Source of the DNA: Gautieria morchelliformis
Lineage: Eukaryota; Basidiomycota; Agaricomycetes; Gomphales; Gomphaceae
Direction: 5' to 3'
DNA length: 64,000 nt
NCBI GenBank assembly: GCA_015179125.1
Contig: WHVA01000426.1
Location: forward strand, 1-64,000
Below the pieces are notes generated by a model that saw only the letters and a list, made by a program, of their open reading frames with translations, was not told where the DNA came from and searched no databases. Positions 33,965-46,348 of this stretch are shown here, piece after piece. Position 1 is the stretch's first letter. The number at the start of each line of letters is the position of its first letter. Both the position numbers and the translations under genes were made by a program.

Positions 33965-34770
33965 ATCTAGCTCGAGTGGAGGCTGGAGCCGAGGTACGAA
34001 TTGGATTTGGTTTCGACCTCGACCTGGTTCAAGTTCGAATCTTATATGTTTAGTATAATTATTAAAAATAAACAGCTAAACATTTATAATTTATAAATTT
34101 ACAAAGATATTTTAGCACTTTCAATTTCACGCTGAGCTCCACTGTGCTTCGAGCTTGAAGCGAGCTCGATCCTCATCTGAGATATTCTGCTGATTACCTA
34201 CGCTTTGTTCTCGAGAACAGCCAAGATCCATTGAAAGAGAAGTCCCCTCTAACCTAAAAGAAAAGAGAAGGAGACAGAAGGGTCCTGATTCTGAACTGAC
34301 CCCAAGACTGCTTAAGATCATGTTAGCCAGCGGGCTGCCATAATCCGCAACTGGATTCTCTTTCCTCAACAGCCCAGAAGATATCCACCCACACCCATAA
34401 CACACTAAGTGTTACATATGGAAATGAGTGGCAAAATGATACAGAATAGGACGGGCTCTAGGTGATGCGGTGGGCCGGGAGTGGTTGAGCATGGGTAAAT
34501 CCTTGTTATCGTGGCTGCATTTAAAAATTTAAAAACACCTAGCTAGGCTGACGAACTGCTACTATAATCCGCCTCCAGAGACAACTGTCATCATCATGCT
34601 TTTACAGAGCCGAATTGCGACGACCGGTGGGATTGAGCCAGCAGGGAGATGCCCGTTAGAAACTTGGGCTCAAATGGCCAAGTACCTAGGATGTTTTCTC
34701 AAATTTATTCCATGGGGGTTGATGTGGGATAAGCCTCGGTCGGTAGGTAAAATGATCGACAATGATAGTC
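33965..34770. other. AT-rich interval, no gene recognised
   Basis: Contains an A-box-like TAGCTCGAGTGG (about 33968) and a B-box-like AGTTCGAATC (about 34031), then an AT-rich tract. A minus-strand frame at 34405-34127 has exon-like pieces separated by GTCAGT..TTTTAG, but no family is recognised. Confidence 0.25.
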
Positions 34771-35059
34771 ATTATCACTGGTCAGTATTCTGCTGATAAC
34801 ACCTCCAATGCCTGTGGATGCTGATTGGAGTCCCATTTTGATGTCTGTTTAAGGCGCGTCCAGACATCCAGTGGTGGGGGCTGGACCCACACACGTCTAC
34901 AAGCGCCGCTTTCAAGTTTTTCACAGCAAACCGCTTTGATGCGGTCCAAGCACCGGTGACTTGGGCGTCACCAAGGTTATCCGTAATTGAATCGTACCAC
35001 GCCGGCATTTGCCGAGCTGATCGCTTGATCGATGGGGCATCATGGGGTCTTTGTGGGGG

Positions 35060-35830
35060 TGCCTGGTTCTTTGATGGCATTCATTGACGCTTGCTTCTTT
35101 GATGGTGTGCCTGGTTCTTTGATACAGTAGTGTGCCTGGGTTTTGTACCTCAGGAATGTAGATCCAGAAGCAATATCGAGCACGTGCTCGCGTATCAATG
35201 TGATTCAATGATGCACCAAGCTTCTTACCCACGCTTACATTTCACCACACGGTCCAACGCCACCACCGTCATGCTCAGCCAGCTCCAACCTTCAATGACT
35301 TCGTGCAAGCGTGTCTCTACATCTGCTCCACCCGCTTTGCGGACCAAGAAAGGAAGATCGGCGAATCATGTGCGCGGAACATATGCGGTTGACCAAGCAT
35401 ATTGTCAGCATGATCCTCGTCGTCTGAAAGGTGCAAGCACGGTCAGTAACAAGCATGGCTTTACAGAAACCCACAAAGTTGTACTTACCGCTTGCGCGCG
35501 AGACTCGACTTCCCCAGCTCCATATTGACATCATCCTCCAGCAATTTCTCTATGTTTTCCAAGTCTTCAGCAGGTACGTCTGGGAGTATAGGTCGAAGAC
35601 GCTCACAGTGAGATAAGGTATGCAGTCGTGGATTCGATAGTTTGCAGCGATACAAGTCGCTGCCTTAAACCCATGGGTATTGTTCTAATTAAAATTAGAT
35701 CCTTTGTCTGGTAGAGAACAAGAAGACTCTTGTTTTCCGGCTGGGCTCCTTGTCCTCCCTGTGCCTGTAACGACAGCTTCTGACCATCAGAGCGATGCGG
35801 CGATCGATCGCGGAACACTCTTGTGAGATT
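35060..35830 (-). repeat. Segmental duplication, inverted partner of 17130-18010
   Basis: Reverse complement of 17130-18010 at roughly nine bases in ten, including the short repeat CAAAGAACCAGGCAC in inverse form. 17 kb separate the arms, and L1 lies between them. Confidence 0.7.
35250..35580 (-). pseudogene. Host gene copy with acidic exon, copy 2
   Basis: On the minus strand: DVPAEDLENIEKLLEDDVNM then ELGKSSLARKR; an intron GTAAGTACAA..TTTCAG; DEDHADNMLGQPHMFRAHDS then PIFLSWSAKRVEQM; and LHEVIEGWSWLSMTVVALDR to a stop. An acceptor TACTCCCAG precedes the first piece. This copy is better kept than copy 1, but the phases across the first intron and after VEQM do not all fit, so it is probably a pseudogene as well. 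No family recognised. Confidence 0.4.
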
Positions 35831-35996
35831 GATGTACATCCGGACCCAATTAGGCGACTAAGAATGCGGGGCCGGACGCATGATATTTTATGATTCTGGG
35901 GACATGGCAGATTGGAATCTCGACTCACTGGCAGAGTATGCAGATACTCCGACCAGGTTCTGTATATCGACGTGTCGTTGTCCGGTCGCTGTCACT

Positions 35997-36402
35997 CTTC
36001 TAGAGGTGGAAGTCTTTAAGCGGTCAAACGTTGCTGTCTTTGGTATCAGTGGCGACGCTGTCGCGAAACAGAAGAGCTTGGCTGATCAGCATTGGCTGCC
36101 GTGCTCGGTTCTCAGTGACGCGAAAGAGATGCACGCAAGGCCTACCAAATAAAGAAGGTCTGTTGGGATTGACTGAGGGTATGTACTGCTTTGATATTCT
36201 TCTCGAACAAAGGACGTAGACGCATACCGTCTTTCAGGACGTGTGACGTTCGTCATCGGCTCCAAGGGTGTGGTTGAGCTCCGTGTGGAATTTCAATGAG
36301 CACGTCTCATTTGTCCGCAAGGTCTTGGAAGCGATAGAGGAGGCGGAGAAGAAAGGAAAGGAGCCTACACTTCATGACGAGACGCCGAGTCAACCCTCAT
36401 GA
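35997..36402 (+). pseudogene. Peroxiredoxin (AhpC/TSA, BCP-type) fragment
   Basis: VEVFKRSNVAVFGISGDAVA then KQKSLADQHWLP matches the centre of a BCP/PrxQ-like peroxiredoxin, followed by LLGLTEG. A 60-nt intron (36178-36237, GTATGT..TTTCAG) leads in phase to RVTFVIGSKGVV. A shift with a small deletion separates this from the final segment NFNEHVSFVRKVLEAIEE and the stop at 36400-36402. The N-terminal part with the peroxidatic Cys is absent: the gene begins abruptly at the edge of the duplicated module ending near 35990. Such enzymes reduce peroxides in the cytosol or nucleus; this copy cannot. Confidence 0.75.
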
Positions 36403-36715
36403 ATACGTCTCCATAAGTTATGATGACATCTTACTGTATGCATGGAACTACGCTGGGAATACACGTCGTAATACTGTGCAAAGACAAGTTGATTGGAGGT
36501 GTATAAAGTACGAATCGTGGCCAATTTGAAGTTCCCAAGACTTGTCTGGAAACAAGTTTTGCTGGAATGGAATAAATATGCACGTGGACGAGGCGCCGAA
36601 AACAAACAAGCCACCACGAAGTCGCTCGTTGTTGCGTTGTTGCGTTGGACCCGTCGCTAGCACCCTTTACCCGTGGTGTTCGCCTTTACTCCTTAATAGT
36701 CAGTCACCACTGTCG

Positions 36716-39355
36716 ATGACCCCTCGCCGCCCTTCCTTAGCTTCAGCTCGCGGCCGCCTTTGTAGTGCAATTTTTATCCGACTACCACCGCCCCCGCCGC
36801 CACCTTCTCCAGCTCGCTCGGCTTCGTCCACTCATTCTCAGCTGCCCTCCTCGCCAGCAACAATCTCTGGAAGCACACGCGATAGCAATTCAACCTCTCC
36901 CGGTAGCCTCAGACGCACGGGCATGCGTGCCTAACGGCAACAAGCACACAGCTTTCAGTGACGACGACGACAATGTACCAGATCATGACGATAATGACAT
37001 AGCGAGGCTTTCAAATGAAAAGTATCCCGGAAAGAGGAAGAATGCAGAGTACAGGCCCTCGTCTTCCACTTTGGAGCGAGTCAAAAGCCTGACCGAAAGA
37101 AACAGAAAGGTGCTTTACTTGCTCTGATGCGCCAGACTCATAGCTTGTTTTGGCACCCTATATCTTCTCCGGCCACTCAATTTCGCCCTCGCGGTACATT
37201 TATCTTCACATTCCTGCCGTCGTCGTGACACCACGCTCATATATATAATCAATCCACTCGCGAATCAATCTGGTTTACCCATATCCTGGAATGAATGTGC
37301 ACACATATCCTTGTTGTACCTATCTTGCCACACTCAATTAACTTAGGTCATCGACAAGCTTTCCTCCATTACTTCTCCAGACTGTCACTCTGGGTGCTCA
37401 CCATCTGCACCCTCAACATCGTCCTCGTGTTCCCGATCGCCCCTCCCACCCACCTTCTCGTCCTCCTCATCTACAGCAAGCACAAGCTCTCGCGTATCTT
37501 TGGCACCCTCTCAACTAGGGATTCCGGTTCTGAAACTGAGCGCGAGGAGCAGCATCCTTGCCGCGTACGTCCTTCTTCACGAGCCAACCATTTGCATTCG
37601 TCTGTAATGGACCAGGGCACACCATCGGGGCCTTCCCCGTGCGCATACCCTTGGGTTACAACGCAGCGAACCACGCCAGCGTCTGAGGTCTGCTCCCTCC
37701 TCGCCTGCTACACCCAGCTGCTCAGACACCAAATACTCCGCTGTGGCTGCAGACGCCTTGACGGCAGGGTGCGTCAAATACTTCCGTCAGTATCGCTGTA
37801 TAGCTGACCGGGGTGCAGTCCGTCGGTGAGAGCTCCACGTCGACGCAGTGCACGCAAGATCATGAGCGTACGATATCACTGGGCGTTCTAGTCGCACGTG
37901 GGGATGCCTCCCCCCAATCTGCTGGTGCTGGTGGAACATTCTCTGTGACGCCCACATCTCCCCATGGTCAGCAGCCAGCGCGACCGTCAACTTTGCGTGA
38001 TTCCTCGAGGTGCGTGCAGCGCTGGAGTTCCGTGGACGAGGTGGCACTTAATGGAAACGGGAACAGTCCATCGAGGGATGATCCTGACGGACGGCGGCAG
38101 TCGCGTCATGCGGGGAGTGCGGAGAGCCTGCTGGGTGGGAGGGAAGGCCGTAGTGTTGTGGGCGAAGGCTTACGAGCTGCTGGACTCGCCCGTCGTGGCT
38201 GGGAAGATGTCTTCGCTGAAGGTGTTCCGCAAAGCCGAACACAGCTTAGCGGTGGATTGGGGAGAAGGCTCTAACTGAATGGCAGTAGGGGTGGAGACCT
38301 GGGCGAATTGAGGTGTGGGATGGCGCATGTTGGGATTGGGCTTCCAGACGAGGAACAAGGTCCACGAACACCACCTTCTGACCTGGATCTGTGCGGTATA
38401 GGGCTGCACGTAATATTCACACTGTTTTGTCTAGTGGTGCCTCACGAGCAGGCACATCGTTCAGGTTGTATGGTGCAGATGAGGAGGGACCTCGCATGAC
38501 TCCGCTGCGCACGTATCGATCGTCACACGCGCTACCAGAGAAAACGATGTCAGGACACACCCTACAGCACGAACGTACCTCGCACTATGGCCGGGCCCCG
38601 CAAACGCCATCTTCGGAGCACGCCCGGTTAATGCTCGACTCTCTTGCCATTTTCGAGAGGCAGCTAGCACGCATACCGACGTCCTCGTCCGCTCCGGATC
38701 TAACGCGCATGGCACACAGCGTAGTGCAGAGCGCGAACGGGCTGCATACGTTGCTCCGTGCCGGAAATGCGCATTCGCTCGAGGCGCAGATCGAGGCTGG
38801 GATGGGGGATGCTGCGACGCATGTCGACGCTTTGGAGGTGTGGCGCCAGGTAGGGGGAGAGTATCGCGAAAGTGTGAGGGTGAGCAATGAGCTTGTGAGG
38901 AGGGTGACTGCGGCTTTATTATGTGTGGGAAGGCTTGTGAGGGAAGCGGTGAAAGAGCGGGGGATGGACTCGCCGGACCTTGTGGGGGAGGGGGCCTAGG
39001 AGTGGGCGGTAGAGTTTGGATTGGGAAGATAGACCCGCGAGGACAGGGAGGAGGATTGCGAATGTCGATGGGAGGCCTAGCACTGAGGGGTAGGTGTATC
39101 GCGAGGCCCGGCGGCGCTGGGAAGATACAGAGGCTTCGGCACGGCGGGCGGCGGCGAGAGTGGAGCCAAATAGTCGTCTCAGAGCCTGACGCGTGACCGG
39201 GAGAGAGGTAGAGGACGGTGGTTACCAAGGGAAGACGGCGAAGAGACAGCGCGCAAGAATGAACATTCGTCAGCGCCGGATCGCTTGCCTATTTCAACGA
39301 ATGTTCACCCTGCGTGTTGTAAACGCTTCAAACGCTTCACCCGCATCGCAAGATT
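36716..39355 (+). pseudogene. Ser/Arg-rich host protein, copy 3 (N-terminal and middle part)
   Basis: Starts MTPRRPSLASARGRLCSAIF with a poly-Pro run, then an acidic block (DDDDNVPDHDDNDIARLS) and YRPSSSTLERVKSLTERNRK to a GTGCTT donor at 37110. After the acceptor ACTTAG (37346) come VIDKLSSITSPD and a Ser-rich tract. From 37560 it matches copy 2 and from 38520 copy 1. The best block is 38391-38999: MLDSLAIFERQLARIPTSSS, LTRMAHSVVQSANGLHTLLR, EYRESVRVSNELVRRVTAAL. Several frame changes (near 36930, 37800, 38280 and 39000) make it a pseudogene. The three copies together show a large disordered protein with a helical centre; I do not know its function. Confidence 0.5.
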
Positions 39356-40239
39356 CTCCGGATAAACATATTATCTAAATGTATATTTATAAGTAATTCC
39401 CACAGAGTGATCGCAACAGTCGCTCACAATTATTTAGCAGTCGAACCGGCATATTGCGTCTTGGAACATGACACTGTTGCACTCGCCGCCTGCTAAAAGG
39501 AACTCGTGCTGATAAGCCGACAAGAGCATGAAGTCTACTCATTGAGACATTACTTCTTGTCTCCAGGGCCTGTCGCTACTGACAATGATGAGAACAGCGA
39601 CATTGGGACGTCGACGACAAAGTGATGGTGGGGAGCACTTAGGCAATCGAAGACTCAATGGAATTTGACAGCGAGCGAAGGCAGACTAAGTACATTTTTA
39701 AGATGGGACACCATTCCGTTTGGGGAAGGAGAGTTACTGAATTGGAATTGAATGGCGCACTCTATGCACGTGGGCGATGTTACATTCGTGGCTATATTTA
39801 GATACGCGCCATCACCCACTTCTGGCAGCTTCTGCGATCAGAGTGATGCGCTGATCGATCATGTCGATCATGTCGATCGTGGAACACTCAAGTTCGCCAT
39901 TTATAGCATGATCTACATCTGGACACAATTACCTAAGAATGCGGCTGGAGGGCCTGACGACTTGATATCGTATGATTCTCAACATGACATGGCAGACATC
40001 TCACTGGCAGACTTACCCACAATGCGACATCGTTCCCTGTCCGTATATCAACGTCATAACCCTGCATATGACGTGTCGTTTCCAGGTTATATATGTCTCC
40101 TTATAAGATACTCGGTCAATTGTCGGGGCGACTGGTTCAGTGAAATTGTAATTTGTAGGGCGATATATAGACATATTGGGCGTCAAGATTAGTTTGGAGT
40201 AGTTTCACTTCGAGGACTCACAAGCTTCTGGAAGTTGCG
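39356..40239. repeat. Duplicated non-coding module, copy 4
   Basis: 39370-39400 (TGTATATTTATAAGT) resembles 30650-30665, and 39690-40155 matches 31140-31835 in pieces, with the GATCATGTCGATCATGTCGATCG run also seen near 17141 and 31377. No gene is recognised. Confidence 0.55.
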
Positions 40240-40455
40240 AAATTCATGTCAATAGAATGTTCCTCGCCAGGTCTCAAAGGTTTCGCTTATAGAAGACTTC
40301 CGGTTCGCCGTACAGGGGATTTTCTTCGCTTCAGGTTATTGAGAGACGTCAGACCCGCATCCATATGCTGAGCATCTTGATCAAATAAAAAACAGTATTA
40401 ACGTACGTTTGGTGGAAGCCTCAAGTGCCAAGTGCCAAGATTAGATGAGAAGACG
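40240..40455 (-). pseudogene. Second copy of the 20.4-20.7 kb locus
   Basis: The interval matches 20484-20650 in order (CTCAAGGTTTT-like start, TTGAGAGACGT, CATATG, AACAGTATTA-like end). It is the region into which L2 was inserted; the L2 target duplication GATGAGAAGACG lies at 40444-40455. Too short to annotate as a gene by itself. Confidence 0.4.
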
Positions 40456-40597
40456 GACTTTTCTCACGCTTACCACCACCACCAAAATACCCAAAATCGC
40501 ACTTCACACACACATGCTCGCTAAACCGCACACCAGTGCATCGCTGAATACAGCTAGCGGCGAAAACGAGCTTCCCTGAAAAGAAGCTGTCAAAACG

Positions 40598-42366
40598 ATG
40601 CCACAAAGCGTCGAACCCCAGGCGCCTGCCACGTCACAAGCTCGCACAAGGGCAGGCGCCACACAACAAGCCAGCAACAAAACTAGATCTGATTTGTTGT
40701 TGGAGCCAAATACGTCGGTCAGAACCAGAGAGCAAGCGAGGCAGTTCCTGGACAAACACGGGTATTACACGAAAGATGATCCGTTGTCGACAGAACAGCT
40801 AAGTTACGCGTTATTGTCACTTGCACACAACGTTAGCGGCAAAACACTAGAGGAAGGAGTTCGGGCGGTGGCCATTCTAATGATGGAGGATGCCACGAGA
40901 GCAGCAGGAGCAGCAGTCTCGCGACACATCGAAAAGCACATCGAGACAACCCTGGCCAAGTTGGAAGCAGCAGCTGACAGGGCCAAAGAGGCGGCTGAGG
41001 TGGCAGAAGAAGCAACAGTAGGAGCCAGAAATGTCATAGAACATTTGAACAGCATGGGAGGACAGAGGGAACGGCAAGGGGAAGACAACATGAGAGGGGC
41101 AACATACGCGGCCGCATTGAAAGGTAACGTCCCCTTGTCACACCTAAACAACCTGGCAAAAGCGAAAATGAAAGCGAGACAAATACTGATCGACGGAGAC
41201 ATGTCACGAGAACAGGACGAGTTAGGCAAGCTAACGGAGCAGGAGCTGGTAGCGAAAGCTAACGAAGCAATAAGTAACCTCGAGCCGGACCCAGAAAGAA
41301 TTGACATAAGCTTCGTGGGAGCCAAGAAGCTGGCGAATGGAGGAGTAGTGCTGGACATGGAAACAGAGGAGGCGGCAAAATGGGTGCAGACGAACAAGAG
41401 GATGTTCTTGAGCAAGTTCAGCGGGATGGCCACGATAAAAGAAAGAACGCTGTCAGTGATAGTGGAGTACGTGCCGCTGAACCACTCACCCGACGCCATG
41501 GCGGAGATGAGAAAGATCGAGAGGGACTCTAAACTCCCCGACCGATCCCTGCTCTCAACCCGGTGGATAAAGCCGGTCCACAGGAGAACGGCAGGACAGA
41601 GATCAGCACATATTATTGCCAAGTTCACATCTACAGAAGCGGCAAATCAAAGCATAAGAGACGGGATAATAATAGCAGGAAAGTGAACCTGGGCCAGGAG
41701 AATGAAAAAAGAACCGCGAAGATGCCTAAAATGTCAGCGCTATAATGCTCGACACATGCAGCAGAGTGCAGCGGCAGAGACACGTGCGGGAAATGCGGAG
41801 AAGAGCACAGAACAGCCGAATGCCAGGAGGATGACCCAAGCAAATACAAATGCACGAATTGCGACGCAAAAGGTCATGCGTCATGGGATAGGACATGCCC
41901 GGTATTCAAATCGGAATGCGCAGTGGCAGAAAAGAGCGATCCAGAACATACATACAAATTCTTTCCCAATGACGGCCCGTGGACATGGGAACAGCACCAA
42001 GAGGCAGAGGAAACAGACAATGTAGGGGATCTCATAAGGAAACTCAGGGAACAGGAGGACAGAAGATGGAAAACGGCGGAAATGGAAAGAAGGATGGTGA
42101 GACTGGCGGACAGCAGAAGCAGGGAGAGGCACCAAGTGGAACCAGATAACCCAAGGAATAGAGGAAGGATTGAAAGCAGAGGAAACGTGCGAGGGAGAGG
42201 AAGAGGAGTGAATCCAAGAATCGGGCACATGGACCAAGGGTGGCAAGACAGAGAACAGGGCGAAGGGCGACAGAGCAGACTGGACGACTACAGAATAGGG
42301 GTCAGCCACGAGAGGACACAAACAGTACAGCAAAACAGAAGCGATAACAATACGCACCAAAGATGA
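40598..42366 (+). pseudogene. L2 ORF1, CCHC nucleic-acid-binding protein
   Basis: Frame 40598-41686 holds a helical region (HIEKHIETTLAKLEAAADRA, then KEAAEVAEEA) and the core KAKMKARQILIDGDMS that parallels RAREGIKQRQVLVDAAA of L1. Three knuckle units follow at 41720-41915: CLKCQRYN, CGKCGEEHRTAEC and CTNCDAKGHASWDRTC. The last two are in the frame of the C-terminal tail (41923-42366, ending NRSDNNTHQR). Breaks lie near 41688 and near 41765. The stop TGA overlaps the ORF2 ATG as ATGA. Confidence 0.75.
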
Positions 42367-45300
42367 ACGAAGAAAACCAACAAATGCGAAAATTGAGAAT
42401 CAGACAACAGAACATCAACAAATCGCTAACGGCAACGGTAGAAATGCTAGCTAAGTGCTCACCCGAAAAATATGACGTCCTCGCAATCCAAGAACCATAT
42501 ATTGACTTCCTAGGCAACACCAAACTGGTACTCGGTGTACCCCAGAACACACTTCAATGATAAAGAGAAGTGAACGAGATCGATGCTGCTGATAAGCAAA
42601 AAGATGGCGACGAGCGCGTGGGGAGCAATTGACATGGGATCGCCAGATGTCACGGCAGCAAAGATAAAAACCAACATGGGTGACGTCCTGATAGTTAATC
42701 CATACGTGGACTGCGCCCATTCTAACAGTATAAGAGCCATACAGAAATATATGCAACACAGAGCGGCGGAAGGGACCATGCAAGAAAGGGAGATAGAGGG
42801 CATGGTGTGGCTCAGGGATTTCAATAGGCATCACCCGGTCTGGGACGAGCTGCGCAATGCACACTTATTCACAAGGGCAAATTTAGATGAGGCGCAAATA
42901 CTATTGGACGCAATAGCAGATCACGGACTACACATGGCGCTACCTAAGGATGTACCAACGCTAAGATCGATGGCCACAGGGAATTACACGCGAACAGATA
43001 ATGTCTTTGCATCGCCTTCAGTCATGATTAGCTGCAGCACAGTGCCAGAAGATCTACCACCAAAAAGCGACCACCTGCCCATAGACACCATGATCGACGT
43101 ATCCATCAAGGCAAGCACCCAACCGCCGAAGCCCAATTACAGACAGGTGGACTGGAAGGAATACAGAAAGATGCTCGAAGCTGAGTTAAAAGAGAGACTC
43201 AAAGAACCCATACCACTCACTGCTCAACAGTTCCATCAAAACTTGCGAGAGATGACAATGGCCATCTTGGATACCACAGAAGAACTAGTGCCAAAAAACA
43301 GGCCGTCGATATACATGAAGCGATGGTGGTCCTTACAGCTGTCGCGCACCAGAACAGAGACCAGGCGGCTCGCAAGGAAAGCATATGTGCTAAGAGACGA
43401 CCCGACACACGCAGCACACAAAGAATACAGAGCCTCTCGGAATCGCTACGCGGAAGACATAGAGAGGTCAAAAAGAGAGCATTGGAAAGACTTCCTTGAT
43501 GGCATAGACCAAAATACGATATGGGCAGCCCACAGATACGCTTCGGCGGACGCGGGAGACGGGGTCAGACGCGGGTACCGACGCTAGTGACAAAAAATGC
43601 AAACAGCGTGAAGCAGATAGCAGAGACAAACGAACAAAAGTCAGACCTACTCTTAGACACCTTTTCCCCAGAGCCAGGAGAAGCGGTTGAACAAATACCG
43701 GAGGACTACGAGTATCCCCCGCCGGAGTTCGAGTATCAGCCAATCTCAGACGAGCAGATCAGAAGAGCTGTGGACAAACTCAACCAGTTCAAGGCACCGG
43801 GAGAAAATGGTATCCCTAATGAACTCATAAAACAGTGCATTGACACCCTTCTACCGTACATAGGACCTCTCTTCCGCGCAACGTTCGACCTCAAAGTATA
43901 CCCGGCAGAGTGGAGGGATTCAATAACAAAGGTCCTCCGCAAGCCAGGTAAGGCAGACTACATGGCTCCAGGTGCCTATCGGCCGATCGCACTACTGGAC
44001 ACGATGGGAAAAGTGCTGTCCGCGTGCGTGGCGGAGGATCTGGTAAGATGACGGAAAAATACCAATTGTTACCCGACAACCACTTTGGATGCAGACCCGG
44101 AAGAACGACAACCGACGCCGTACACTACGTGGTGTCAGAGGTGAAGGACGCGTGGAGGAGAGGAAACGTACTTGGGGTGCTATATCTGGACATCAAGGGA
44201 GCGTTTCCAAGCATAGTGCTAGACCGGCTGGCTCATAACATGCGAAGAAGGGGAGTACCACGTGAATACACCAATTGGATACGCAGAAAGGTCCAAAACA
44301 GGCTTACCACGGTAAGTTTTGATGACTACTTTCCGCAACCAGACCCATTGGGCGAGGAATGGACCAGGTTGTCCGCTATCGGCACTCGCTTACCAGTTTT
44401 ACAACGGTGACCTGATAGACGTGGTGTGGCACAACAACGGAGAAGGGAGCGTGGGATTTGTGGACGACACCACTATAATAGCCGAAGGTCCGGACCTCGA
44501 GAAGGCGTTCAGTAAGCTATCGGAACATAATGGTTAGACCAGATGGGGCAAACGACTGGGCGGAAAAACACTACTGCCAGTTCACGGTAGAAAAGGTTCG
44601 GTTTGATGGGACTCACCAGACGCAGAGAAAAAGACCCTGCCAAGCCGGGCAAAACCAGACCAGTAGCGAGACCGGAGATAAGAATAGGGCAGCACGTCAT
44701 AAAACCCACAACAGCGCACAAGTTCCTGGGGTAATGATGGACCAAGAACTGAGATTCCGGGAGCACGTCAACTACGCGCTGAAGAAAGGAGAGGCGTACA
44801 TAAACCAGTACAGAAGACTTGCGAAACCGTCCAAGGAGTAACAGCTAAGTACATGAGGACGTACTACATGACGGTAGCAGTCCCGAGAATGTTGTAAATG
44901 TTGTACGCAGCTGACGTCTTCCTAGTTCCAGAAATGGCCACAAGCAAGGGAACAAAGGGGTTTATTAATAAACTCGCAAGAATTCAGAGGCGGGCGGCGA
45001 TAGACATTACAGGAGCCCTCATGACAACGGCCAACGACATTCTCGATGCACACGCGTACCTCCTCCCTTTCCCGCTGATGGTATCCAAAATAGTGCACAG
45101 AGCGGCAGTTCGACTTGCGTGCCTCCCCCAGAGCCACCTGATGTGGGAAAAGTGAGGAAAGCAGCGAAAAGATACGTAAAGTGCACAGATCCCCCCTACA
45201 CGAGATAATGCACGCCTTCAGTCTACAGCCAGATGTGATGGAGAAAATACATACAGTGGTGTTCGGTCCGAAGTGGACGCTGGCCTTCAGCGTGAGGATC

Positions 45301-46348
45301 CCCCTCAACAAGGAACAAGCGAAGAGTGAGATGAGTGAGCAAGAGGCCGGGACCACGGTGTATACCGACGGGTCGAGCATAAACGGGGGAGTGGGGGCAG
45401 CGGCGGTGCTATTTAGGAACGGGAGAGAGAGGAAGACGGCAAGGCTACACCTGGGCCCAGAAAGCGAGCATACAGTGTTCGAAGCGGAGCTGGCAGCAGC
45501 GCGATGGGAGCAAGGATGCTGAACGACGAGAGGGGTGGGAGCTACACAATAGCAATGGACAGCCAGGCCGCCATCCAAGCTACTAGACAAGAACAAGCTA
45601 TACCAGGTCAATACATGGTAAACGCTCTACACAGGCAGATACAGGGAGTGGTGGAGAAACAAGAGGAGCGAAGTAATTGTGAGGTGGGTGCCAGGGCACG
45701 AAGGGGTAGAAGGAAATGAGAGAGCCGACAAAGAGGCAAAAGAGCAGCGGAAGGACGGAACAGCAGCGTGCGGTACATACGACCGAGTGTCGAGGGAAGC
45801 TACCAGTGAGCAGAGCGGCAGAGATCCAGAGGCACAACGCGAAGCTGAACCGGGAAGCGAAGGAAAAATTTGCTAAGTCCCCCAGAGCGCTTCATGCGCA
45901 TGAGATCGACCCCACTATGCCGTCAGCAGCATTCTCGAAGATCACAAGAAATATGCCGCACAAACAAGCGAGCCTGCTGGTACAACTGAGAACGGGACAT
46001 ATTGCGCTGAACAAACACTTACACAAAATCGGGAAAACAGCGTCACCCCTCTTCCCAGCATGCAGGAGCGCTCCAGAGACAGTACATCATTTCCTATTCC
46101 GCTGCCCAGCATACAGAGAGCAGAGAGGGAGACTAGAGAGAAAACTCAAGATAGGAGCCAAATCGGTCAAGACGTTATTGGGGGGGCATAAGGCGATGGA
46201 ACATTTGTTCAGGTACATACACGACACCAAGCGATTCGAGGAGCAATACAGAGATGTAACGACGTCGAAAGGAAAGGCAGGAGCGGGCAAAAGAAAGAGG
46301 ACAGGCACAGAGGATAGGAGGAGCGAATCACATACCCCGCCCACATAG
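42363..46348 (+). pseudogene. L2 ORF2, endonuclease-reverse transcriptase-RNase H
   Basis: Endonuclease motifs: IQEPYIDFLGNT, DFNRHHPVWDE and KSDHLP. RT: NHFGCRPGRTTTDAVHYV, LYLDIKGAFPSIV and the catalytic VGFVDDTTI (about 44455). RNase H: VYTDGSSINGGVGAAAVL, FEAELAAA, AMDSQAAI and WVPGHEGVEGNERADKE. A Cys/His end (FPACRSAPETVHHFLFRC) closes the protein. About nine or ten frame changes or stops split it (for example near 42560, 43580, 44050, 44410, 44535, 44840, 45155, 45520 and 45700). All domains of a Tad1-like ORF2 are recognisable in order. Confidence 0.85.

Noticed and set aside
33965-34045. tRNA-derived SINE head with A and B boxes
   Set aside because: The A-box has an extra base, the boxes are about 63 bp apart, and no second copy, tail repeat or target duplication is visible.
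42302-42864. Minus-strand frames across L2 (for example 40804-41628, 42451-42864) as separate genes
   Set aside because: They are antisense shadows of the A-rich LINE coding strand; the sense frames carry the family motifs.
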